Shown one piece after another: positions 43,693 to 53,075 of a stretch of 64,000 bases of DNA. This DNA comes from Asparagopsis taxiformis (taxonomy: Eukaryota; Rhodophyta; Florideophyceae; Bonnemaisoniales; Bonnemaisoniaceae). The notes beneath the pieces are model-generated. The model ran no database searches, was not told the DNA's origin, and saw nothing but the letters and a program-made list of their open reading frames with translations. The stretch lies in assembly GCA_030407315.1 (NCBI GenBank), contig JALQPE010001730.1, positions 1 to 64,000 of the forward strand, written 5' to 3'. The first letter of the stretch is position 1; each line of letters begins with the position of its first letter. Position numbers and translations under genes: made by a program.

Positions 43693-44375
43693 TGTCGTAC
43701 CGCCTGGCGGTCCTCGCTGATCGAGCCGTGTCGCTTCCCTATTGGGTACCCACTTACGGGATGTGCCAATCAGAAGGCACCAGCCAACTGGCGTGTTTCC
43801 TATACTTAGGACCAGCTATGGCTGACAAATAACCCCACCCGGGCCTATCGGCCCCGGCCAAGACCCCACAAGGGGCAAATTTTAACTTAGGCTGATCAGC
43901 CATACATTACATTGTAAGCCTATTGGCAATGACCTCGCGGGTAGGCGAGCGCCAGTAATTGGGTTCTGATTGGTCACTAACTGGATATTTATTCCTAACC
44001 ACTAACCCTAGCTTACAGTAGACTTAGTATAAAACGGCCACTGGAATAGCCAGTAGGCACGGTTTCTAGAGTAACGTAAACTCAAGTGGAATTACGACCC
44101 ACAGGAACAGTGTTCGCATACCTATTGTTCAACCCCTCTCCGGGAAAACCTTAGGGTTAGCCAACAGCTCGACGGATTACGTCATCTTGCTCCATTAATA
44201 CGCACCTCGCGTGAGCGCTATAATCGCACAACCCCCTCCGGGTAGCGATCCCTTCTCTCTCACGAGACTACCCGCTGGGTACCTATAAGGTTCATCTGCT
44301 CTACCACTTCCTCTACCGAGGCTCGGGACACCTGTCGGGTGGTTTGCCGCTCTAGCGGATTTTCTACCTGCTACA
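43693..44375 (+). repeat. gypsy 3' LTR
   Basis: 683 bp, same as 31927-32609 apart from one base seen by eye. Confidence 0.95.
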
Positions 44376-44380
44376 GTTCG

Positions 44381-44824
44381 GACGTCTTGATGTTTTTTGA
44401 TGTATTCGGTCACAGTGTAGGACGGATCCCAAGTGGTTTTTCGAGCTAGCCTGCGGAGGTGTTCATGAGTATCTTGTGGGTCTGGTGTAGTCGCTTTGTG
44501 TTTGATCTTCGCATAGAGGAGGTGCATAAGGCGTTTAAGCTCGGTCTCTGTGAAATTTTTGAGAATTTCAGGGGAGAGTGTAGTGATCACAAGGAGTTGT
44601 GCTTGTGTGTGATGTGTGAGGTGAGTTTCGAAGGACGGATGTTGGTCAGCGACAGGGATGGGGTTGAATAGGTAGTAGAGTACGTTCTGTGTGCGGGCAA
44701 AGTGTTCGACACTGATGCTCCATGGGATGTAATTGGTGGATGTGAGTGTTGGTATTTCGAGTTGGTGTTGGATCGCCAGTGGAGGTGTAGGTTGTTGTTC
44801 TGTAGGGTGGGGTTGATCTGTCAT
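44381..44824 (-). pseudogene. copia Gag, 5' part, cut by the gypsy insertion
   Basis: ATG at 44824 (MTDQPHPTEQQ). About 148 residues with the N-terminal copia Gag pattern (STNYIPWSISVEHFARTQNV, then LLVITTLSPEI). The frame is continuous with the ORF on the far side of the gypsy element at 31926, allowing for the 5-bp duplication. Confidence 0.88.
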
Positions 44825-45004
44825 TTCGGGAGGGGTGTGATGTGGCTTGTGCGTTTCCGGGATTGGTTGGTCAAGTGGTGTGGGCGGGATTGGTCTTCGC
44901 CAGAGTGTTGTAGCGGGATTGATCGTCGCTCTTCGCTGTAGTGGCGGGAAAGTGGTCGCCGGATTGGGTGGGCGGGTGGGTAACTTGAGGCGTAGTGGTT
45001 AGCT

Positions 45005-45020
45005 TGCTGGGCGCATAACC
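45005..45020 (-). other. copia primer-binding site: initiator tRNA-Met anticodon arm
   Basis: The 16 bases next to the 5' LTR read TGCTGGGCGCATAACC on the plus strand. This equals the anticodon-arm sequence of eukaryotic initiator tRNA-Met (TGCTGGGCCCATAACC in animals) at 15 of 16 positions. The minus-strand element RNA would pair with an internal tRNA fragment and not with the tRNA 3' end, as known for Drosophila copia. Confidence 0.75.
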
Positions 45021-45131
45021 TGTTGGAGATCAATGTATCTCGTGTCGTTTTATTGTTTGGTGTCCGCTGGCGGCTAGTATTTATACTGTGATGAGGGTAC
45101 TGTAAGAAGGTGTAAGTAGAGTTATTCGTCA
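45021..45131 (-). repeat. copia 5' LTR
   Basis: 111 bp, matching 27956-28066. Duplication CAGAA follows at 45132-45136. Confidence 0.92.
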
Positions 45132-45379
45132 CAGAATCACAAAGAGTGCCAGTAGGTTGTCCGCACAACAGACCAAAAAGGTAGCGACAGACTGTCAGAC
45201 AATGTATTTGAACAATGCTATGGGCTGAAACATACGTGGAATTTCAATTCCATTCCAGTCAGTCATTATTTTCTCCTCATTGGCTACAATTCAATCAACA
45301 TTTTCTGGGTCAATCAATATCTCAGAATTTTCCGATTCTGGTTTCGAAAGTACATTCTGTTCATATCGAAATCAGTGTT

Positions 45380-47640
45380 CGAAGTGGCTGTGAACGGCGG
45401 CGGATGCCATGCGAAGCAGGCTCATGTTCGACATTCCGCTGCTTCTTGTGAGTGAGTCTCACATTGGCAGCAGAAGGGCGGCGTTTGCGTCGAGCCTTAG
45501 TCTTCTTCATCAATGTCGGATTGAAAAACTCTTTCAAGTTCGTTTCCAAATCCTGTAAACGCGTGGTTCTCCGTCTCATTCGAACCTCACTGCTCCGGTC
45601 GTCCCCTCTATACATTGCAATGGCATTGGTGAGATGCCATTGCAACTCCTTCGGCTGCTTAACCGACCCAATTGCCATCTCTGTGCTCAGAAATGACTTG
45701 CGCATAATACTCTTTGGGCGCCCATACGCAGCGTACAGAGAATTTGCTATTGCAGTCACGCGACGGACGTATGTATAGAAGTCGTTCACGTCAAAGCGTC
45801 CATCCGGACGTCCACCATGAGCAGGGTTCAAGTACTCCGAAAGACCACGCAAGACGAAGACAAAGTTTTCTTCCAGCAACTCGCCCACTATCTTGTGGTC
45901 CAGGTGCGTTATCCCAATCTCGTTGCGGCGCTCGGAATTGTTCAGCTCACGCAACACTTCGTCGAGAACAGGATGCTTCAGCGTTGCTATAGCCAAACGC
46001 GTCAACCGCCGGGCCGTGTTCGTTGAATTCATCATCCCCATGAACTGCGCCTCGAACAATGTTCGGATGAAATCAGACTCACGCAAGTCGCCAGCGTTTT
46101 CCACGTTATTTGCAACAGCAATCGTACGGATGAACTGCTGGATGGACGACAAGATTCGAACCAGGGAGCGCTCCGTCAGTTGCGTCCCAGTCGTACCCTA
46201 GTGGACATTTGTATGTATTTTGAGTATTTCTGGAGGTGGATAAGAGTACAAGGGGGTCAAAAGCATGTTGAGTGGAGGATATCCGCCCTCGGGAAAATTA
46301 TTTTTATGCAATAAAATTTCAGGGGGTCAAAACCATGCTGAGTGGAGAAGTTCACGATTATATTGTGATGCTGTCTGGAGCATTCACCTCGTATTTGGAG
46401 CATACATAGAGGTTAATGGAATCATCCATATGTGCTCCATAAAACCTTGAAAATGTCCACTAGGGGTATGGTTCGACTCTGCACTCTTGTGGATGATCTC
46501 ATGAGGCTGAAGATCACTGTCGTCCTTGCGGCGAAGGTAGTACACATCCAGAGGCTGAGTAACCCAGCGCAAGCGGTTTGCGTCCTGTGGCAGCTTGGTT
46601 CTGTGCATACGGGTGAGGCGCGTGAAGTCATCGGCAATGCTATGCAAAGCATTGAGACGATGCAGTCCGTCGATCACGGTCACGTTCGCATTGGCATGGA
46701 ATTTGCCATTCTGGAACAGACGCGTGTCGGCGGGCAGATGCGTGTTCTGCGACCTCAGCACCGTCACAGTGATACGCGAAGAGCTCACATACCCCACAGC
46801 CAACATATTGTTGCGCAGGTCCTCCACGTGGTCTTCTTTCACATCCCGAAGGGTCACGGCCGGTTCCACTAGCTGCCTCACCAACACAGTCGCTCCTTCT
46901 CCGACGTAATCCGACGTCACAAACTTGGGCACCGTAATTTGCGTCCCCTGCTGCTCACGAATGCTTTCCGCCACCTCCGGTTCGTCGTCCACCTCGGTTA
47001 CGTCCTGCGTAGTAGCTTCGGTGACGTTGGAGCGAGCAGGGTGCTTCGTGCATCCACTGGAGGCTCTGGCAGAGCGAGCAGGGCGCTTCGTGCCTCCCGA
47101 AACCGGAATGGAGCGTGCTGGATGCTTCGTACCCCCCGAACCAGTGATTTCGCCTGCTGGACCGGTACTGGGCATCCGTCCCAAGCTGGCCTGGTTCGTC
47201 GCTGCGTTGAAGTTTGACGCTGCAGCAGGGGTACGAATGTCGCTAGGGCCATCCTCCGCAGCGGGGCGCATCATCCGAGTATCCCAAGGGTAAAACGCCG
47301 CGGCGTATGCTCCACCCATCGTCTCCGGCGGTCCCTCGGCGCCATCAAACATATACGGGAACGGGAGGTCCTTGAACTTGTCCTTAGTCGCAATGTTGCG
47401 CACGACGATATAGTCCGCCTCGTCGGTTTCCGGCAGCTTGTGGTTGTGTAGCGTGCGCGGAAGGCCAACATCGCCACCAGCAGTGCTCACCGAAGCCGTC
47501 CCAATATGCACAGCCGCACCGTCCACGTCCGCAAACAAATTGACATCAACGCCGCGCTTGAGTCCGCGCGACTCCGCTGACGCGCTCACTTGATCGCCGC
47601 AAACCGTTGAAAACAAACAGCTGAAATGCGTATCCGCCAT
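45380..47640 (-). pseudogene. ParB/DGQHR-like gene, copy A' (inverted, 3'-truncated, interrupted)
   Basis: Near-identical inverted copy of the 5' part of gene A. ATG at 47640 (MADTHFS) in an AACCATGGC context behind a CT-rich leader. Unlike copy A its 5' frame is intact: acidic and Gly-rich N-terminus, GGTK(H/R)PARS repeats (about 47030-47150), RITVTVLRSQNTH, and DGLHRLNALHSI near 46650-46680. It is then broken by a 270-bp insertion (46196-46465). The frame resumes to about 45380, where similarity to A stops, before the linker and the dioxygenase. The protein as it stands would be about 418 aa with only the ParB-like domain. It may be dead, or make an N-domain-only form. Confidence 0.82.
46193..46468. 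mobile_element. Non-autonomous CCCTAG-ended DNA transposon with 3-bp duplication
   Basis: The element is 46196-46465 (270 bp), with perfect 15-bp terminal inverted repeats CCCTAGTGGACATTT. It is flanked by GTA at 46193-46195 and 46466-46468. The empty site is preserved in copy A near 1055-1061. Internally, GGGGGTCAAAA(G/C)CATG(T/C)TGAGTGGAG occurs twice as a sub-terminal repeat. Ends of the form CMCWR plus a 3-bp duplication are typical of the CACTA/EnSpm superfamily. It has no coding capacity and would need a transposase from elsewhere. Confidence 0.88.
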
Positions 47641-47984
47641 GGTTGTTGAGTTGGAAAGGAAAAGAGATGGTTCACGTTGACGTATTGGAGTGATGTGGAT
47701 GGTATGTTTCACGTTAAGTTGAAGAATGGTCGTGAACGCCAATCGCTGGAAATAATAACACAATAGAACCGAAATTTTGTTAGGTACAGACCTATCGTGA
47801 CCGCTGGAATGCAAGAGAGGCAATCGAGATGTGAGTGTCCGTTCGGAACGGGCCCGAGTCGGGCTCTCGAAACCTGACGAGGTGGCGTGAACCAGGCAGT
47901 GTCCTTGATGTGTAATGTGTTAAAATTACAGCTGTCAAGTTAAACGGCTTTTGGGGCGGCTGCGAGCACCCCTTTATCCGGGGA
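47641..47984. other. Promoter region of copy A'
   Basis: On the minus strand a CT-rich leader directly precedes the ATG at 47640. Otherwise nothing recognised up to the family III repeat. Confidence 0.45.
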
Positions 47985-48165
47985 ACACCCTGATTTGAGT
48001 TAAAATTTGGGCTATTCTCAAAAACATGCACATGTGAACATGTTTTTGAGATGGGGGTGTGCCGTACGGCACAATCGACCCGCTGAAATCAAGGTTTTTT
48101 ACAATATTTTTGCTGCCCGAAATTCTAGAATTTCTGGGCTGGCCAGCAATGCAATAGCTATCTGC
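47985..48165. repeat. Family III palindrome repeat, copy 2
   Basis: Inverse of the 4086-4320 repeat. TGTGCCGTACGGCACA lies at 48058-48073 and the CAAAAACATG stem at about 48019-48049. It is about 350-500 bp upstream of the A' start codon. Confidence 0.85.
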
Positions 48166-48680
48166 TCTAAACCGATTCTAACAAGCAGAAAGAATCCTCT
48201 CCTTCATGACGATGCTCTCGAATTGAGTGCAATGCAGCGGTCTCCCTCCAAGAGAACGACAAAGCATCGTCTATTCCAAGGCATTTCCGTACCAAAAATA
48301 ATCGAAAAACATATTTGACTTTAACCTAACAGCTATCGCGAGCACCGTACTCAGCAATATTTCCTCTGTAATTTCCTTCCTCCAACCAATCAATAGCCGC
48401 TTAGTCACAGGCTTAAAAGCCGTCCACTATCTGTCCTATCCATCGAAGAGGGTTCGATCCAGGCCTTGATCACCCATGATGGGTGTGCAACCCGAGAAAT
48501 TGAAAATGGAACATATTGCGACAGGGACGAGATGTCATTCAATGAAAGAGAAGTTCTCTTTCGTTTACTTTTTTCTAACAAGATTCTAAACGTCTACGGA
48601 GCGGAACAAACCCTATTTCGTCCGTCTGTTTTCATCCCCGAGAGATGTGGATGTGAGGTAAGACGCAGTGGTGATGTCGT
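48166..48680. other. Spacer, nothing firm
   Basis: No gene recognised with confidence. A small ORF (48466-48774) runs into the GGA-rich repeat and has no family motif. Confidence 0.4.
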
Positions 48681-48689
48681 GTTGATTCC

Positions 48690-49060
48690 CACAGACGGAG
48701 GTGGAGGAGGTGGCTACGGAGGAAGCCTGGAGAACTTCTCCGGTACTGACATCTCACATGTTGAGAACATGTGAGATGTCAGTACCCATGGATGAGAAGA
48801 AAAACATGTTGAGGTCCGGTTCGGATATTGTTGCCATTAACGGAGGCGGAGGAGGCGGCTACGGTGGAAGCCTGCAGAACATGTGACTCACATCTCGGAG
48901 ATGTCAGTACCCATGGATCACAAGAAGAACATGTTGAGGTGCGGTTCGGATATTTTTTCCATTAACGGAGGTGGAGGAGGCTATGGTGGAAGCCTGGAGA
49001 AGAATAGAATAGTCCTATACCCATGGATCACAAGAAAACGTTGTTGGGCTCCTTTCGAAG
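48690..49060. repeat. GGA-rich tandem repeat, three degenerate units of about 130 bp
   Basis: Each unit has a (GGAGGTGGA)n tract, CTACGG(A/T)GGAAGCCTG, and CCCATGGAT(G/C)A(G/C)AAGAA. Between units 1 and 2 lies a palindrome TACTGACATCTCACATGTT.. (48744-48784). In one frame the repeat reads GGGGGGYGGSLEN, but frames break between units. Confidence 0.65.
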
Positions 49061-49295
49061 CCCATTCGTCTCTTGAATAAATTTAGCACCCGAATCATAT
49101 AAGATTGCCGAGTTGACACCCCGTATGTCTCGTTGGTAGAAATAGCAGGGGTTCCACCACTCAGCTGGCGGGAAGTAGTTACTGATTATATGAGATATGG
49201 CTTAGCTCCCGCCAAAACCGATAGCTCTGGGCTCAGGCTCTCCAAATGTGGTTATACGAATGTGTTCTGACAATGCTAGAAGACGAATATCTGCA
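49061..49295. other. Spacer, nothing recognised
   Basis: No gene or repeat identified. Confidence 0.4.
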
Positions 49296-49480
49296 TCCTG
49301 ATTTGAATTAAAATTTGGGCTGTTTTCAAAAACATGCACATGTGAACATGTTTTTGAGATGGGGGTGTGCCGTACGGCACAGAAATCGATGTTTTTTGCA
49401 ATATTTTTTCTGCCCGAAATTGTAGAATTTCTGGTCTGGCCAGCAATGCATCTGAGCTGGACATCCCCATGTCCAGTGGC
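49296..49480. repeat. Family III palindrome repeat, copy 3
   Basis: Same orientation as copy 2. TGTGCCGTACGGCACA at 49366-49381 and the CAAAAACATG stem at about 49327-49356. It lies about 420 bp upstream of the 49800 gene. Confidence 0.85.
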
Positions 49481-49799
49481 CGTCCGGATTTCGCTCACCT
49501 GGTAAGCGTGATGCACCTGTGACAACCTATGTGACTGGCGGCCGTGCAGTACAACACTCAAAGGCAGGGAATCACAATCTTTTTAATATTTTTCTCTACC
49601 ACGTATCCGTCACAACTTATTACCTACACCGGTTACGGGTTTCAAGACCTTTCCAGTGCTGTGTACCCGTATACTCTGTTCCGTTCGATATCAACCAGTG
49701 TTCCTCACGAAAGAGTGCAAACGTCACGAGATACGTCGTCAAATTTGACTGTCTCGCTGAGCGGTCGCCATCCTGTACCGAATTTCCACTCATTCCATT

Positions 49800-50375
49800 A
49801 TGACGAATAAGCGCAGGCGCAACAGCAATCCGATCGTTGACGACGCAACCGTGCCAATTCTGCGCGAACCCGCTAGCCCTTGGGAGGATTCTAGTGACAT
49901 GGGTACACGTCGAAACGTAGGTCGCGCCGCCCGCGAAACTACTCTCGCTGGCAAAGACTTCCTCCGCCTCTTGCTGGATTTATTCGCCCACTCAAGTTTC
50001 GCAGACTTGACGGACAAGCCGGGAGGTTTCACATACGCGGACCTTGGCGCTTGGGTTGCGCAGGGCACGGAAGAACAATTTGCGGCGCTGCAAGGTCGAC
50101 TCAGCATGGCCTTCAGCGGTCGTTCGAAGAATGCTGGAGTCGAGGCGGATGTTGCCGAAATCGTCATGGCAGAGATGAACGTTGAGCGAGCCAAGCAGAT
50201 TGTTCGTCTGGCATTACCCATTGCCGAGTTTTCAAGACAGGATGAGCGTATCGGGCAATGGGTTGAGCACTGCATCCTTTCTGGGATCGTGCCGCAGACC
50301 TTCCTTATTGGATGTAACATGCTTCCTTCGCCACTACAGGCGCCGCAGCGCGGGGAACCAACACTACGGTGTTGA
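49800..50375 (+). CDS. Small unknown protein
   Basis: 191 aa from an ATG at 49800, family unknown to me. A basic N-terminus (TNKRRRN) could be a nuclear signal. Residues 45-170 look like a compact helical domain (TLAGKDFLRLLLDLFAHSSF, then VERAKQIVRLALPIAEFSRQ). It lies between a family III repeat and the CAGACAGTA repeat field. Its context resembles that of the ParB-like genes (palindrome block upstream), but I see neither the DG(L/S)HR motif nor dioxygenase residues. It could be a truncated member of another gene family. Confidence 0.45.
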   Translation: MTNKRRRNSNPIVDDATVPILREPASPWEDSSDMGTRRNVGRAARETTLAGKDFLRLLLDLFAHSSFADLTDKPGGFTYADLGAWVAQGTEEQFAALQGRLSMAFSGRSKNAGVEADVAEIVMAEMNVERAKQIVRLALPIAEFSRQDERIGQWVEHCILSGIVPQTFLIGCNMLPSPLQAPQRGEPTLRC

Positions 50376-50385
50376 AAAGGGGGCC

Positions 50386-50650
50386 TCAGACAGTACTGCG
50401 AGACAGTGATTTTTACTGTCTGAGACAGTAAAAATCACTATGCGGCAAATGAAAATTAATGCCACACTTGGAGACAGTGATTTGCACTGTCTGGCAGACA
50501 GTACGGAACACTGTCTGCAGACAGTAAAAAACACTGTCTCACAGTACTGTCTGAGGCAGTGAATGGAGACAGTAAAAATTAATGATTTATTCAATAGTTG
50601 GATATGATGTAATTTACTGTACTGGGCAGTGTTGGCGGATAGTGTTTTGT
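50386..50650. repeat. Degenerate ACAGTA/TACTGT inverted repeats
   Basis: Repeated words GAGACAGTGATTTTTACTGTCT and GAGACAGTAAAAATCACT form short hairpins. They are related in wording to the 35-bp minisatellite that follows. Confidence 0.7.
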
Positions 50651-50725
50651 ATTGGCCAAGGCAACATGGCCGGATAGTGAAATACGCTGCCTGGGACAAT
50701 AGATGGAACCAACACGGTGCACTGT

Positions 50726-51285
50726 CCTGGGCAGTACCTGGAGACAGTGATTTTCACTGTCCTGGGCAGTACCTGGAGACAGTGATTTTCACTGTCCTGG
50801 GCAGTACCTGTAGACAGTACTTTGTGCTGCCCTGGGCAGTACCTGTAGACAGTACTTTGTGCTGCCCTGGGCAGCACCTGTAGACAGTACTTTGTGCTGC
50901 CCTGGGCAGCACCTGTAGACAGTACTTTGTGCTGCCCTGGGCAGCACCTGTAGACAGTACTTTGTGCTGCCCTGGGCAGCACCTGTAGACAGTACTTTGT
51001 GCTGCCCTGGGCAGCACCTGTAGACAGTACTTTGTGCTGCCCTGGGCAGCACCTGTAGACAGTATTTCGTGCTGCCCTGGGCAGCACCTGTAGACAGTAT
51101 TTCGTGCTGCCCTGGGCAGCACCTGTAGACAGTACTTTGTGCTGCCCTGGGCAGCACCTGTAGACAGTATTTCGTGCTGCCCTGGGCAGCACCTGGAGAC
51201 AGTATTTCGTGCTGCCCTGGGCAGCACCTGTAGACAGTATTTCGTGCTGCCCTGGGCAGCACCTGGAGACAGTAAAAGTAGTGTC
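50726..51285. repeat. 35-bp minisatellite, 16 units, each with a 19-bp palindrome
   Basis: CCTGGGCAG recurs at exactly 35-bp spacing from 50726 to 51251. The core of most units is the perfect palindrome GTGCTGCCCTGGGCAGCAC followed by a CTGTAGACAGTA(C/T)TT(T/C) spacer. The first units carry GCAGTACC in place of GCAGCACC. Because 35 is not a multiple of three, long ORFs run through the array on the minus strand by chance. Confidence 0.95.
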
Positions 51286-51299
51286 CTGATATAGTAAAA

Positions 51300-53075
51300 T
51301 TCGGTGTCTGGGAGTGGTGGATGAGATGGAGCGTCACGCTGTCGTGGGCATCTTTCTGGGGTAGAGGAAGGCAGTTCTAGCGCTATGAGGATGGGGCATG
51401 GACGGTATTCATATGGGAATGGACAGAATAGTACGGCTAGGAATTTTTATTTCGTAGTGACTATGAGCTAGCGAGAGGTATACGCGGTAGGATAGGTAGC
51501 AATCTAAGAGGGTGCGATATGGGAAGCTTCACTCTGGATTTGTTTATTTGCGCAGGCTACATTGAGAATAAACAATCCCTATGTTAAAAATGCTACTACA
51601 ACTAACACTATTCCGACGAGTAAAACTAAAACTACTAGAAAAGTCTAGAAATCTATCAACTGATTGAGCTGCATGAATAAGCTAGGAAATGAAGAGAAGA
51701 AGAAAAAATGACGTAGAGAAAGGAAACAAGTTAGTGACGTTGAATTGGAGAGGGAAATTGATGGTGATTAGGAGACTAACGTACCTTAACAAATACCATT
51801 GCATCCCAAATTGAGATATGTACTCACAGGCAGAAAAGAAAATTAGTGGAGAAGTGGTAAGAGAGAAAGATAAATGAAAGTAGAATTGGAACACTCACCG
51901 ACTGGAAACCTGAGAAAGAGAAAACGAATAGAAAACTGGGTTAGTGGCGTGAGTTGTGGAAACGTACCATCATGGTTCATATCCGTCGGAGACAAAGCAA
52001 CAACTTTGGCCTTGGGAGCCGTATTGATGATCTAAAACTTACGCTTTGGAAGCAGTTTAGATGATCTATACGGCTTCCACGGCCAGGGTTGTTGCTTTGC
52101 TTCCGACGGATATGAAGATGGAAACAGGGATCTCCAGAATCTGTTGTTTAAGTAGCACTCTGCGGGCGGAAATGACGTGTACTCTAACAATAGAGGGATG
52201 AATTTGAAACGGAGCGGTGCGATGGGAGGCCCAGAAAAACGATACCTAGGGTGCGAATTACGCTTTGAAGCACATGACCTGGCAGAACAGGCGCAAAATT
52301 ATTGTATCTTCTACCGCCTTCTCTAGTCTATAATGACGTCATCACTACAGAAATATAGGAAAAACACTAGCATATCGGGCCTACTGGAAAGGGGGAGGCG
52401 AGGAGTAGGAAAAATGGCGCACTTTCCTGGACGAGGAGTCCGCGCTTCCAGTGATGATTTGGACGGTATATATCGATGACGTCATTGCATGCTCTGAGCA
52501 CACTTGGCAGGCAGTCAAAGCGGGCCACGTGGATGTGGGCGGCTAGGAAACAGCAGTGTGGGAGAAATTTTATAATTTTCATGTTGCAAGCGAGCAGTGA
52601 ATCTGCATTGCAATATATAAATTTATGCTAATTTAAGATATCACACCGAGTACGATTCAACGAGAGATTGTGCTTTCAACTTGTAAATAGGGCCGAAAAT
52701 GGTAGAGTATACGAGTAGGAAGTACGTGTATGAGAAAATCAGATTCAGTATTAGTGCCTAGAGCATCACTGCGAAATAAACGGCCGTTTTCCGGAAATGG
52801 ATACATCTTGGCTGGGTTTGTGGTTAGGGGATGCGATACAAGATAGCAAAACGATGTTGAGTCCGGATGAAATAGCAATCAATGTGCATAAAGCAATGAG
52901 CATAGGGCAAAGCATTGTGGTGAACCAGTTCATTGGATCGAATGAAAGCCTGGAAAGGTTTCGTAACGGTTAAAAGTAGTAGTACTGTATTGAGATAGTA
53001 GTCATGTCATAGAAGTTTAGAGTTGTATTCTATGCAACAAAACTGAGCGAAGAAGAAAAGAACAAAAACATCAAG
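51300..53075. other. Intergenic, mostly featureless; one long hairpin
   Basis: AT-rich, no gene recognised, apart from the 140-bp inverted repeat at 51977-52116. It includes the upstream region of the 53076 gene. Confidence 0.5.
51977..52116. repeat. 140-bp imperfect hairpin
   Basis: Arms of about 60 bp with outer ends TTCATATCCGTCGGA/TCCGACGGATATGAA and inner ends GATGATCTA.../TAGATGATC. Some mismatches; no TIR-type flanking duplication noticed. Confidence 0.8.

Larger units (their letters stand above)
31922..44380 (+). mobile_element. Ty3/gypsy chromovirus nested in the copia element, with target duplication
   Basis: The element is 31927-44375 (12,449 bp), flanked by GTTCG at 31922-31926 and 44376-44380. 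The LTRs start TGTCGTACC and end CTGCTACA. A primer-binding site TGGTCTCTCGACC lies at 32611-32623 and a purine tract AGGAGGGGG precedes the 3' LTR (43681-43689). The LTRs are 683 bp each and I saw only one difference between them (GAGACTCGG at about 32560, GAGGCTCGG at about 44320), so the insertion is young. It interrupts copia gag, whose frame resumes on the far side. About 4 kb between pol and the 3' LTR carry an antisense module. Confidence 0.95.
27951..45136 (-). mobile_element. Ty1/copia retrotransposon with 5-bp target duplication, split by a nested gypsy
   Basis: The element itself spans 27956-45131. The LTRs are 111 bp each (27956-28066 and 45021-45131), beginning TGACGAATAAC and ending TCTCCAACA on the element's strand. 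It is flanked by the duplication CAGAA (27951-27955 and 45132-45136). Without the nested gypsy and one copy of the GTTCG duplication it is about 4.7 kb, normal for copia. The order gag, protease, integrase, RT, RNase H on the minus strand is the copia order. The coding part has frameshifts and a stop, so this copy is dead. Confidence 0.93.

Noticed and set aside
45005..45020. A tRNA gene at the CTGGGC-CATAACC sequence
   Set aside because: Only the anticodon arm is present; there is no acceptor stem or T arm. It is a primer-binding site.
50614..51337. Several long minus-strand ORFs reading VLPRAA/CCPGQH/STGAAQG repeats
   Set aside because: They are the three frames of the 35-bp minisatellite; openness follows from the repeat lacking stops.
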